64,000 nucleotides of DNA from Psychrobacillus vulpis (GTDB taxonomy: Bacteria; Bacillota; Bacilli; Bacillales_A; Planococcaceae): contig NZ_VDGI01000001.1 of the NCBI RefSeq assembly GCF_006861825.1, positions 412,048 to 476,047 on the forward strand, in the 5' to 3' direction. Positions 53,397-60,413 of this stretch are shown here, in pieces (the first letter of the stretch is position 1; the number at the start of each line of letters is the position of its first letter). The notes beneath the pieces were generated by a model. The model made no database searches. It worked only from the letters and a program-made list of their open reading frames with translations, and was not told the origin of the DNA. The position numbers were made by a program, and so were the translations under genes.

Positions 53397-54222
53397 TTAC
53401 TGTAGCCTCCTTACTACTATCCTTTGTGAATGCTTCACCTAGTTCACTAGACTTATTTTTCCCAGCATCTTTATTGAACCAATCCTCTACTTTACTCATG
53501 CCATCTTTAACCGAATTAAAGATTTTAATAAGTTCTAAGTAATCGTATTCTGTAAATGATTCGGCATTATAACCAAACTTAGCCTCGACCATTTCTTGAG
53601 TAACACGATATTGTTCTTTAAATGCTTTTAAAGCATTAGCGATACGGTCTTTTAAAGGACCTTTATTGTTTCCTTTTAGCGTTTGCTCGCACTCCGCTAC
53701 CGCTTTATCTACAATGTCACCTGGAATGATGCCGAGCACACAAGCACGTACTCGACGAGCTCCACTACTTGCGACCAATTCGTAAATATCACGAGGATCC
53801 GTAAGTTTCTGCAAATTACCTTTTGCTTGTCTGCTATGCTTAACGGTAAATACTTTTTCTTGCCTTACATTCGTTTCAAGGTCCCACGCATAAGCCATAG
53901 CTACTGATTCACCTTCACGTTGTTCAAGCTCTTTCACACCAAATGAAAGATTGCCCCAGTTCTGAGCTAACACTTCAGCTAACCGTATTGAAGGACCACT
54001 TACCTTTGTTCCTCCTCGTGGATACTGATACATAGCAACTTCTGCAAGTGATGAACGTTTGCAAGAATCCAAAATACGTTGCTCCGCTTGAAAAATATTT
54101 CTTGGGAATTGTTTCGCTAGAAAGATAGCACCCTTCACTTCTTCCATTTCACGTGAAGCTGTAGCTTGACCAAGGACACCACCTTGTTGATTCTGTTGGA
54201 ACTGCATTGATAATTCGCTCAT
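53332..54222 (-). CDS. Phage recombination protein (RecT-like annealing partner)
   Basis: 296 residues. VKGAIFLAKQFPRNIFQAEQRILDSCKRSSLAEVAMYQYPRGGTKVSGPSIRLAEVLAQNWGN, then VFTVKHSRQAKGNLQKLTDPRDIYELVASSGARRVRACVLGIIP, define a phage family found next to RecE-type nucleases. Position supports a ssDNA-annealing role, though this is not classical RecT sequence. It overlaps the nuclease gene. Confidence 0.65.
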   Translation of the reverse strand: MSELSMQFQQNQQGGVLGQATASREMEEVKGAIFLAKQFPRNIFQAEQRILDSCKRSSLAEVAMYQYPRGGTKVSGPSIRLAEVLAQNWGNLSFGVKELEQREGESVAMAYAWDLETNVRQEKVFTVKHSRQAKGNLQKLTDPRDIYELVASSGARRVRACVLGIIPGDIVDKAVAECEQTLKGNNKGPLKDRIANALKAFKEQYRVTQEMVEAKFGYNAESFTEYDYLELIKIFNSVKDGMSKVEDWFNKDAGKNKSSELGEAFTKDSSKEATVNGDANKATETPPAEQPELSLD

Positions 54223-54437
54223 GCTATTTTCACTCCATTTCTGCCTAATATTTGATTTTCAATTTGCGTATATTGCTTTGTTAATTCTTTTATTAATTCA
54301 AGTTCACCAAATGAAACTAATATTTGTATTTCAATTGCAAAAGCAAGGTTCAAAACATCCATATCAAGTTTCTTCATATTGCTTTGTTGAACAAATTTAC
54401 ATGTGTTTTCATACCTTTTTTCGAGATCAACAACCAT
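54219..54437 (-). CDS. Hypothetical phage protein
   Basis: 72 residues from ATG 54437 (MVVDLEKRYENTCKFVQQSN), with GAGGAGG seven bases upstream. All helical (LDMDVLNLAFAIEIQILVSFGELELIKELTKQY). No family recognised; coupled to the recT-like gene by a four-base overlap. Confidence 0.6.
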   Translation of the reverse strand: MVVDLEKRYENTCKFVQQSNMKKLDMDVLNLAFAIEIQILVSFGELELIKELTKQYTQIENQILGRNGVKIA

Positions 54438-54451
54438 GTCTGTTCCTCCTC

Positions 54452-54541
54452 TTGATATTTCCAAGGATTCTCGATATAATAGATTCATAGATTTGATTCG
54501 AGAATCCTTGAAGTCCGCTACTGCTATAGCGGTCTTTTTTT
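54452..54541 (+). ncRNA. Predicted small RNA 1 on the plus strand
   Basis: A consensus plus-strand promoter (TTGATA 54452-54457, 17-base spacer, TATAAT 54475-54480) is followed after about 35 bases by an intrinsic terminator (CCGCTA/TAGCGG, 54515-54532, then TCTTTTTTT). The RNA would run about 54487-54541, between two minus-strand early genes. The 12-bp inverted repeat CAAGGATTCTCG (54462-54473 and 54499-54510) spans the promoter and the RNA 5' part. Confidence 0.6.
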
Positions 54542-54746
54542 ATGCACTTAAATCAATCACTTCGTTTTCTTCAAGTAGATGATCTCCGATACACCCAGTT
54601 GAACAATATAAGTTCCCATTAAACTCATATCCTTCTCCTTCATAAAGTTCTTCCCTACATTGTTTATACTTGCAATGACCAACTTTTCTAGGTACTTTTA
54701 AAGGCTCTTCATATCCATAACCCGAGACCATCGGATTTTCTAACAT
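54540..54746 (-). CDS. Small zinc-finger-like phage protein (68 residues)
   Basis: ATG 54746 with AGGTGAG upstream; earlier in-frame start has none. VGHCKYKQCREELYEGEGYEFNGNLYCSTGCIGDHL places cysteines as CxxxxC and CxxxC, like the 54-residue protein at 50012-50176. Function unknown. Confidence 0.65.
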   Translation of the reverse strand: MLENPMVSGYGYEEPLKVPRKVGHCKYKQCREELYEGEGYEFNGNLYCSTGCIGDHLLEENEVIDLSA

Positions 54747-54819
54747 GTTCTCACCTGCTTTCTGAGGGTTGATTCCCATCAAGAAGACCACAAGCGCAAA
54801 GGGTATACTTATGGACTTC

Positions 54820-54911
54820 TTGACGAGAGCCAAAAGCTCCGTCATAATGTAATTACATATAAGTTCAGCTGCTGATTAACTCTGCCAAGTTAGTCAGCCT
54901 TTTTATTTTTT
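54820..54911 (+). ncRNA. Predicted small RNA 2 on the plus strand
   Basis: Promoter TTGACG (54820-54825), 17-base spacer, CATAAT (54843-54848). A terminator follows: GCTGATTAAC/GTTAGTCAGC (54871-54898), then CTTTTTATTTTT. The RNA (about 54855-54911) is antisense to the 3' end of the small membrane-peptide gene at 54890-55000. The layout resembles type I toxin-antitoxin pairs, which is an inference. Confidence 0.55.
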
Positions 54912-55000
54912 ATGCTAAGACTCCCCCAAATGTTTCCTGCAAGCATTGCCACCGCTATAGAAACTACATAAATCATTACTTGTTCTGGACTATTGAACAT
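54890..55000 (-). CDS. Small membrane peptide (36 residues)
   Basis: ATG 55000 preceded by GGTGGTGA, stop TAA 54890-54892. The peptide has one membrane helix (VMIYVVSIAVAMLAGNIWG) and a basic tail (SLSIKNKKAD). Size and shape resemble phage membrane toxins of the TxpA/BsrG kind as well as ordinary small phage membrane proteins. A predicted plus-strand RNA overlaps its 3' end. Confidence 0.6.
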   Translation of the reverse strand: MFNSPEQVMIYVVSIAVAMLAGNIWGSLSIKNKKAD

Positions 55001-55259
55001 GTCGCTTCACCACCATTACGTCTATTCCTGCAAGAACTAACCTATTTAACAACTCTTTCATTTCCTTTTCATGCTTTTGCTTTTCTGCTAATTTCAGCAA
55101 CACATCTAACGATTTGTTAATGTCTTTAATAAAAAGTAATGTTTTTTCAAACTCTCCTTCTTGTAAGCAATTTCTCGCTCCCTCTAAGCAATCTAAGATA
55201 CTTACGTGTTCTCTTAATGCGTTTCGATAATCTTCTTTTTTGAATAGTTCCTGTCTCAT
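54990..55259 (-). CDS. Hypothetical phage protein
   Basis: About 89 residues from ATG 55259 (MRQELFKKEDYRNALREHV), with GGGGTGG upstream. Two helices (LEGARNCLQEGEFEKTLLFIKDINKSLDVLLKLAEKQKHEKE). No family recognised. Overlaps both neighbours by a few bases. Confidence 0.6.
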   Translation of the reverse strand: MRQELFKKEDYRNALREHVSILDCLEGARNCLQEGEFEKTLLFIKDINKSLDVLLKLAEKQKHEKEMKELLNRLVLAGIDVMVVKRHVQ

Positions 55260-55795
55260 CCGAGCCACCCCTTAGCCATCCATTGAGGCATTAAACCTCT
55301 AATGCAATCTTTTATAGATATTCGATAATCCTTCTGTAGTTGGATTAGCATGTTATCGATAAACACTTTTCCATCCAGTAACTCTTCCATAAGCGCCTTT
55401 ACTTCAATGCGTTCTTCTTTAGAAATAACTCCAGGCGGTTTTGCAAGATTAACTTCCTTCATCTTTGCTATAGCTTCTTGTAACTCTTGAATCGTGTACG
55501 ATTCGATAGATAATCGATGTTGTTCAATGTGCTTCCCTCTGAATACTGGTGAGGTATAACCTTCGCTAAATTCATATAAAACATCCGTAATGTATTCGGG
55601 ATTGTCATATGTTTGCATGGATGTCCTTGCAATGTCTTGCTGCATCTTTCTTCTGTCATTCTTCATATGACTACCTAACTGCCGGCTAATATTTAAATCA
55701 AAAGCTAATTGATCTCCGTTTAGTTCCTCTGAATCCATTAATCTAGCAACCGCTTGTCCTACATTTGCTGCATTTTTAATTGTCATTTCCCCCAT
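55256..55795 (-). CDS. Phage XRE-like regulator with helical C-terminus
   Basis: About 179 residues from ATG 55795 (MGEMTIKNAANVG), with AAAGGAG just upstream. The N-terminal AVARLMDSEELNGDQLAFDLNISRQLGSHMKNDRRKM is a helix-turn-helix of the XRE type. A helical domain follows (YTIQELQEAIAKMKEVN). Probably an early transcription regulator. Confidence 0.65.
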   Translation of the reverse strand: MGEMTIKNAANVGQAVARLMDSEELNGDQLAFDLNISRQLGSHMKNDRRKMQQDIARTSMQTYDNPEYITDVLYEFSEGYTSPVFRGKHIEQHRLSIESYTIQELQEAIAKMKEVNLAKPPGVISKEERIEVKALMEELLDGKVFIDNMLIQLQKDYRISIKDCIRGLMPQWMAKGWLG

Positions 55796-55858
55796 GTCTC
55801 CTTTTGTATCTGAATGGTTCTTTTTTGATACGGTCACATCTCATAGAATGAAGATAAG

Positions 55859-56062
55859 TTAAAAAGAAACACTTTGTTCCTCATCCTCCATCAAAAGCCA
55901 ACGATCAATCAAATCCAGGTCAAAAATTAAAATACCTGGGCTTGGACGTCTGCAAGGGATACTTTTTGTTTTTAGCAGACGATAGATAGTTGTTTCCGAC
56001 ATATCGCAATTGATTGATTTAAAATAATCCGATAAGGCTCTAGCTCCTCGCACTTTTCTCAT
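55859..56062 (-). CDS. Excisionase-like DNA-binding protein
   Basis: 67 residues. ARALSDYFKSINCDMSETTIYRLLKTKSIPCRRPSPGILIFDLDLIDRWLL is a winged helix of the HTH_17/MerR-like excisionase type. It may direct excision with the integrase, although it lies away from it, or act as a regulator. Confidence 0.7.
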   Translation of the reverse strand: MRKVRGARALSDYFKSINCDMSETTIYRLLKTKSIPCRRPSPGILIFDLDLIDRWLLMEDEEQSVSF

Positions 56063-56106
56063 GATGTCCCTCCTGTCTATTAGGGCGTTTAATACGCCCT
56101 CTCCAA

Positions 56107-56754
56107 TTAAGCAGCTCGTCTAGGTATCCACGCTTCTACATATCTAACTGCAAGCTGTAAATCTTTACGTTTAACGTCTTTGTATGAAGCAACACCGAAT
56201 CGGTCTTTTATTTCTCTATAAATTTCGCGGAATAACTTAGGACGTAATTCTGCAACACATTCCAGTTCGTACACTTTAATAGCAACAGCTTTTTGTAATC
56301 TACGTTGTTCGCCATGATCAATCGTGATTTGATTTTCTACTTTTTCCTTTAGATCCATAACTTCACCTTTTAGAACTTCTACTTCTTCTGAAGTTTCCAA
56401 TGACAATCTCATTGATGCTTTAAGTTGTTCTTTTTCAGAAAGTACTTTTGGTTGAAGTAATACTTGCTCCATCTTGTTAAAACATTCGATATATTTGACT
56501 GCAAATTGAGTACCTTTTTCCCCTGTCATGCGAGTTCCGTATAATTCGCAACCTTTTTTCGTTAATGAGAAACAAGGGCGCTTTTTGTTTTGCGAATCTG
56601 TATACTCACTTTTGATGAAATATGTGCCCACAATTTTGTGGTCACCTCCCAAATGCTCAATGACTGTGGAAATATCTCGTAAAACTTGATCATGTCGACG
56701 TCCTACCATTTCGGCAATTTCTAAACTTGAAATACTACGTTGTAAATGATTCAA
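56107..56754 (-). CDS. Rha-type antirepressor with ORF6C domain
   Basis: 215 residues. The N-terminal Rha domain SSLEIAEMVGRRHDQVLRDISTVIEHLGGDHKIVGTYFIKSEYTDSQNKKRPCFSLTKKGCELYGTRM is diagnostic. The C-terminal ORF6C domain is AELRPKLFREIYREIKDRFGVASYKDVKRKDLQLAVRYVEAW. Such proteins counter the lysogenic repressor in the early lytic operon. Confidence 0.9.
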   Translation of the reverse strand: MNHLQRSISSLEIAEMVGRRHDQVLRDISTVIEHLGGDHKIVGTYFIKSEYTDSQNKKRPCFSLTKKGCELYGTRMTGEKGTQFAVKYIECFNKMEQVLLQPKVLSEKEQLKASMRLSLETSEEVEVLKGEVMDLKEKVENQITIDHGEQRRLQKAVAIKVYELECVAELRPKLFREIYREIKDRFGVASYKDVKRKDLQLAVRYVEAWIPRRAA

Positions 56755-56823
56755 TTTTCTTCCTCCTTTTAGTAGGGTTTCTTCCTTCTCTGTCGAAATG
56801 TGTAAGAGAAGGAGGTGTTACTA

Positions 56824-57066
56824 TTGATAAACGAACATAATTTTGACGAATTAGCCAAAGAAGTTAAACGTGAAATTTCTTTAAAAATGAAAGAAGAACT
56901 ACCAGATCTTTTTAATGACATTGATATGAATAACAAGGCTGCATTAGGTACAATAATCGCTGATGCTGTAAAACTCTCTATGACCTTTTCCATGAAATAT
57001 ACAGACACTTTGGTTAAAAGAGTTTTAGAAGAATCTAATCAGACATCTAATAAAGAATTGAAATAA
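56824..57066 (+). CDS. Hypothetical phage protein on the plus strand
   Basis: 80 residues from TTG 56824, eight bases after GGAGG (GTG 56815 overlaps the site). INEHNFDELAKEVKREISLKMKEELPDLFNDID, then AVKLSMTFSMKYTDTLVKRVLEE, is helical. It is convergent with the next minus-strand gene (28-base overlap), which is unusual in this operon. Confidence 0.6.
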   Translation: MINEHNFDELAKEVKREISLKMKEELPDLFNDIDMNNKAALGTIIADAVKLSMTFSMKYTDTLVKRVLEESNQTSNKELK

Positions 57067-57269
57067 TTATCCAATTCACTTTTTACCTGATTGATTATTT
57101 CTGCTGTTGAGAATTTTAAAATACCGTTTACAACAAGTTCGCATTCTTCAATTTCTTTAAGAGTTATTTCTAATTGCTCCACTTGGTCGGTAGCCTTTTG
57201 GAGCAAATCTACCAAGGTATCTAAATTTTTAATTTCTATAGATACTGTCAAATCTTTTAAACCTGCCAT
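57039..57269 (-). CDS. Hypothetical phage protein with coiled coil
   Basis: About 76 residues from ATG 57269 (MAGLKDLTVSIEIKNLDTL), with GAGAAGG upstream. DTLVDLLQKATDQVEQLEITLKEIEECELVV is a coiled coil. Similar small proteins are common in Firmicutes phages; function unknown. Confidence 0.6.
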   Translation of the reverse strand: MAGLKDLTVSIEIKNLDTLVDLLQKATDQVEQLEITLKEIEECELVVNGILKFSTAEIINQVKSELDNYFNSLLDV

Positions 57270-57298
57270 CCTTCTCACCTACCTTTTTCTTCTCTCAC

Positions 57299-57401
57299 AC
57301 CCACCAGCAAGGTTTTAAAGTCTTGGCTTGACCAATTGGCGTCGCTCGAGTCATTTGACTGTCATGGCGTACTCCGCTCGTTTAAAAGCTTGTTGCTGGG
57401 T
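57299..57401. ncRNA. Long hairpin with structured loop (candidate ncRNA)
   Basis: A 21-base left arm (57299-57319) pairs with 57381-57401, with 18 of 21 identities to its complement (one of the rest is G-U). The 61-base interior has its own short palindromes (AGTCATTTGACT, CCAATTGG). It lies in the gap between the Cro-type gene and the early operon and has no open frame. It could be a leader RNA or antitermination site. Confidence 0.5.
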
Positions 57402-57417
57402 GCGAGGTTCTATTTTT

Positions 57418-57651
57418 TTATACAACCCTTTTATTTTTATCTTGTAAACCTTGCATAACATAGTTTTCAAAAAAAATATGATATGGATCCGTTCTTAGAG
57501 CTGATGCAATAGATAAAGCTAGACCTACAGCAGGTTCTTGTCCATGAAGTTCGATGTTAGTAATTGTTTGTCTTGACGCTCCTGAACGCCTCGCAAGTTC
57601 AGCTAGAGACATACCGATAGATATCCTTACTTCGCGAAGATTGTTAGTCAT
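57418..57651 (-). CDS. Cro-type phage regulator
   Basis: 77 residues from ATG 57651, with GGAGGTG six bases upstream; the frame is open 18 codons further. LREVRISIGMSLAELARRSGASRQTITNIELHGQEPAVGLALSIASALRTDPYHIFF is a full XRE domain. Divergent from the CI-like gene and first on the lytic side. It probably acts as Cro. Confidence 0.85.
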   Translation of the reverse strand: MTNNLREVRISIGMSLAELARRSGASRQTITNIELHGQEPAVGLALSIASALRTDPYHIFFENYVMQGLQDKNKRVV

Positions 57652-57691
57652 GTATAACACCTCCTTGAATACAATGTAACACATGTATAAC
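57650..57691. promoter_or_regulatory. Lysogeny-switch operators
   Basis: ATGTATAAC occurs at 57650-57658 and 57683-57691, with a related AATGTAAC at 57673-57680. They lie between divergent Cro- and CI-type genes and are the likely repressor sites. Confidence 0.6.
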
Positions 57692-57773
57692 TTTGGTGTC
57701 AACAATGATTTACAATAAATTTATTTATATTAAAAGTTTATTCATGTAAAGTATGTATTACGGGGTGATTACA

Positions 57774-58232
57774 ATGGAAGCCTTAAGTCAGTTAATTAGA
57801 AAACTTAGAGGAAAAGAGTCCCTAAGAGAAGCTAGCAAACGAATAGGTATAAGTCATACATACCTTGATACAATTGAAAAAGGTTTTGATAAAAGATCTG
57901 GAAAACAAGTTAAACCAACTCCAGAAACTCTAAGATTAATATCTAATGCTTATAAATATGATTATGAAGAATTAATGAGAGAAGCCGGCTATTTAGAGGA
58001 CATTGAAGAATCTAAGAATGATATTAATGTAGCAGGAAAAGAAATTAAACTTTCTTCTGAAGAAATAGAAGTATTTAAGGAACTAAGAAAACACCCAAAT
58101 CTTTTTCATGATTTAGCTTCTAATCCAGAAAAGAAAGTGAAAGAGCTGATTAAACTCTATACGATGAAGAAGATGTTTTTAGAAGATGATGATGAGGAAC
58201 CTGGTGATGGTTTTGGAAGCCTTAAAGAATAA
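57774..58232 (+). CDS. CI-like lysogenic repressor
   Basis: 152 residues from ATG 57774 (MEALSQLIRKLRGKESLREASKRIGISHTYLDTIEKG), with GGGGTGATT upstream. The N-terminal XRE domain is followed by a helical C-terminus (SSEEIEVFKELRKHPNLFHDLASNPEKKVKELIKLY) with no LexA-type protease. Induction may instead depend on the antirepressor or the ImmA-like protein nearby. A group I intron-like RNA begins at its stop codon. Confidence 0.87.
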   Translation: MEALSQLIRKLRGKESLREASKRIGISHTYLDTIEKGFDKRSGKQVKPTPETLRLISNAYKYDYEELMREAGYLEDIEESKNDINVAGKEIKLSSEEIEVFKELRKHPNLFHDLASNPEKKVKELIKLYTMKKMFLEDDDEEPGDGFGSLKE

Positions 58233-58460
58233 GTGAAGTGGTAACTTATGCCCCTACACAAAGTAATTTGTGTCTGAAAATCGGATGAATTCATGGGAAC
58301 CCTAAGTCTTGTATAAGAAGAGATATGGCAATCATGAGCCAAGCCACAGGAAGCTATCTGTATAAGGTATGTGGAAGGTGCAACGCATAGGCAGTGAGGA
58401 CGAGCTACCAATAAACTGCCCACGAGCGTCCGACACCCTGTTATTAGGGTGATGATATAT
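58229..58460 (+). ncRNA. Group I intron-like RNA
   Basis: The conserved core blocks occur in order. P: CATGGGAACCCTAAGTC (58293-58308). Q: GGCAATCATGAGCCAAGCC (58327-58345). R: GGTGCAACGC (58377-58386). S: GCGTCCGACAC (58426-58436). P7 pairs ACGC (58383-58386) with GCGT (58426-58429). P2 is ACACAAA/TTTGTGT (58256-58273), and P9 is CACCCT/AGGGTG (58434-58451). A possible P1 pairs ATAAGT (58229-58234) with ACTTAT (58244-58249), but it lacks the usual U-G pair, so splice sites are uncertain. No homing nuclease is encoded. Confidence 0.75.
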
Positions 58461-58524
58461 GCTGAACTTTTTGGAAACAAAAAGAAGCACAGGATAAAAA
58501 ACCTGTGCGATAACAAAATTGAAT

Positions 58525-58749
58525 ATGCGCTTGTCTATCCCAGAGAACACCGCTTCTCTATCTGCTGTAGAAACCGCCTTTGCAAACATCCAATCGCCAA
58601 TAAGCGAAATCGCAATCGGAGGTGTTGCTGCAAGCATGACTAAAGGATTAGGCATTGAAAATCATTTAACTAAATGGAATGAAATTGAACAGCGTGCAAT
58701 GGGTAAACTAAATAGTCCACTTCATCTTATTATAACTTTATCAGAATAA
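58525..58749 (+). CDS. Possible small ORF between intron-like RNA and ImmA-like gene
   Basis: About 74 codons (MRLSIPENTASLSAVETAFA..., ending LNSPLHLIITLSE). The composition looks protein-like, but no ribosome site is visible. It may be the remnant of a gene or a true small gene. The region before it (58462-58510) holds a hairpin GCACAGG/CCTGTGC. Confidence 0.35.
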   Translation: MRLSIPENTASLSAVETAFANIQSPISEIAIGGVAASMTKGLGIENHLTKWNEIEQRAMGKLNSPLHLIITLSE

Positions 58750-58784
58750 AAATAAAAGAATCAAAGAGGAAATATTGATTACGA

Positions 58785-59381
58785 ATGGGTAGTGAAAAGA
58801 TGCTACAACAACTAGATACTACAGATTACTGGGAAGAAAAAGCTGAAAAGGTCCTCTCGAATTTCAAATACAACAACCCAGACGAAATCGATATTGAAGA
58901 TATTTGTTGGAAATACGGGATTAAGATAAAACCCTTGGATATCACTTTCGCTGAACCTTACTTAGACAGCGAAGATATTTATTTCTTAAAGTCGTTTGCT
59001 CTTCCGAGTGAGGTAGACAGAAGAGGAACGATTTTTTTAAAACCTGGGCTTAATGCGATTGAACGAAAGCTTTTGCTTGCCGAAGAATTTTGTCACATAT
59101 ATGCTCATCATTCATCTCAACTATCGTTAGACATACATTCTATTAATAAGTTAGAAAATCAAGCGAAACGAATGTCAGCATACATATTAATGCCTAATAA
59201 ATTCATCCAGAATGTTTACAACGCAGCGATAGAACAACCAGTGTTAATTAGCAATATTGCAGATTATTTTGTAGTAACAGAAGAATTTGCACATTATCGT
59301 TTAGAGTTAATATTTAATAGAAAAGTAGATTCTATATTTGCTATTCGAGGTAAAGTAGGATTTATGGAATGGTTAGAATAA
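58785..59381 (+). CDS. ImmA/IrrE-like protein
   Basis: 198 residues. IDIEDICWKYGIKIKPLDITF opens the ImmA/IrrE (DUF955) domain. ERKLLLAEEFCHIYAHHSS occupies the HExxH position but has Glu in place of the first His. QAKRMSAYILMPNKFIQNV is the conserved follow-up motif. ImmA proteases cleave phage repressors on DNA damage. It lies downstream of the CI-like gene, the usual order, but separated by about 550 bases. Activity may be altered by the changed motif. Confidence 0.85.
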   Translation: MGSEKMLQQLDTTDYWEEKAEKVLSNFKYNNPDEIDIEDICWKYGIKIKPLDITFAEPYLDSEDIYFLKSFALPSEVDRRGTIFLKPGLNAIERKLLLAEEFCHIYAHHSSQLSLDIHSINKLENQAKRMSAYILMPNKFIQNVYNAAIEQPVLISNIADYFVVTEEFAHYRLELIFNRKVDSIFAIRGKVGFMEWLE

Positions 59382-59453
59382 GCGGTTGAAATAAGTGGGA
59401 AATAATATTTTTTGTGGTATATTTGAACTATTATTACGTAGGAGGGATTTATC

Positions 59454-60134
59454 ATGACAGAGAAAATTAAAGTTAAGAAACCGTTTTATAAGAAGTGGTG
59501 GGTATGGTTAATTGCTATTATTTTTATTATTGCTATAGTAACTCCTCAGGAAGAAGAAGTTACTAAAGAAAAAAGCATAGCAACTTCTAGTGAAGTCAAA
59601 AAAGAAGATAAAGAAAAAAAAGCTGAGGAAGAAGCTAAAGCAAAAGAAAAGGCTGATGCTGAAGAAAAGGCAAAAAAAGAGGCTGAAGAAAAAGTTAAAG
59701 CCGAAGAGGAAGCTAAAAAAACTCCTGTTCAGAAAATTGAATCCATCATTATTGATAAAATAGATAAAAAAACTAACATGGATAATGATAGAATCGTTAG
59801 CATTGAAGATATATCAGAAGCACAAGACGGATCTTATGTAATAGCTAAGTTAAACGCTAGCGAAAATTTTACAAATAACCTTACAAAAACAACAATTTGG
59901 TTAGATTCCATTGAAATTTTAGAGCCTATTTCTAAGTTAGAAAGTACGAAAAAAATTGTTTTACAATGGCAACTACCATTAACGGATGCTTATGGTGATA
60001 CTAAAGATGGTCAAGTTATGACAATTGATCTCGAAAGAGAACAGCTAGATAAAATTAAATGGGACAGCTTTAATGGAGAGAACTTTGCTGTAATAGCTAA
60101 TAACTATTTTGAACACCCAGCATTTAAAGAATAA
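59454..60134 (+). CDS. Membrane-anchored protein with charged coiled coil
   Basis: 226 residues. The basic N-terminus and one membrane helix (about 12-30, KKWWVWLIAIIFIIAIV) are followed by a Lys/Glu/Ala repeat coiled coil (about 50-92). An extracytoplasmic beta domain (about 95-226) follows. GGAGGGA precedes ATG 59454. Genes of this kind often sit next to phage integrases and are suspected of superinfection exclusion; this is inference. Confidence 0.75.
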   Translation: MTEKIKVKKPFYKKWWVWLIAIIFIIAIVTPQEEEVTKEKSIATSSEVKKEDKEKKAEEEAKAKEKADAEEKAKKEAEEKVKAEEEAKKTPVQKIESIIIDKIDKKTNMDNDRIVSIEDISEAQDGSYVIAKLNASENFTNNLTKTTIWLDSIEILEPISKLESTKKIVLQWQLPLTDAYGDTKDGQVMTIDLEREQLDKIKWDSFNGENFAVIANNYFEHPAFKE

Positions 60135-60142
60135 TTTTTTAA

Positions 60143-60176
60143 TTAACCACCCTTTCTTTTGGGGTGGTTTTGTTTT
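60143..60176 (+). terminator. Terminator of the membrane-protein gene
   Basis: The stem ACCACCC/GGGGTGGT with loop TTTCTTTT is followed by TTTGTTTT. The stretch from here to 60413 holds no gene that I can support. Confidence 0.8.
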
Positions 60177-60413
60177 ACAATAATAAGAACGTATGTTTGA
60201 AAAGATGGAATTTATCTTCGTCATATACTAAATATATTGTGGCTACATAATTATGAATCGAAAGCCATTTATATGATACAAGAGACCTTTCTAGTGGAGT
60301 ACCGTTTTGCTAAAAAAAGGTTACATCAGTACTTACAGAACTACCGATGTATCTTTTAGTATCTTTCAATATACTTTAGTACTGCTTATGCTTAAACAGA
60401 AAGGATGAATGAT

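Noticed and set aside
54221..54490. Plus-strand ORF of 89 codons opposite an early gene
   Set aside because: It mirrors the minus-strand gene with its GGAGG start and has no ribosome site; only the small RNA signals at 54452-54541 are kept.
58449..58643. 64-codon ORF directly after the intron-like RNA as a second exon
   Set aside because: The repressor ends in its own stop codon before any possible splice site, and the Cys/Arg-rich peptide looks out of frame compared with the overlapping ORF at 58525.
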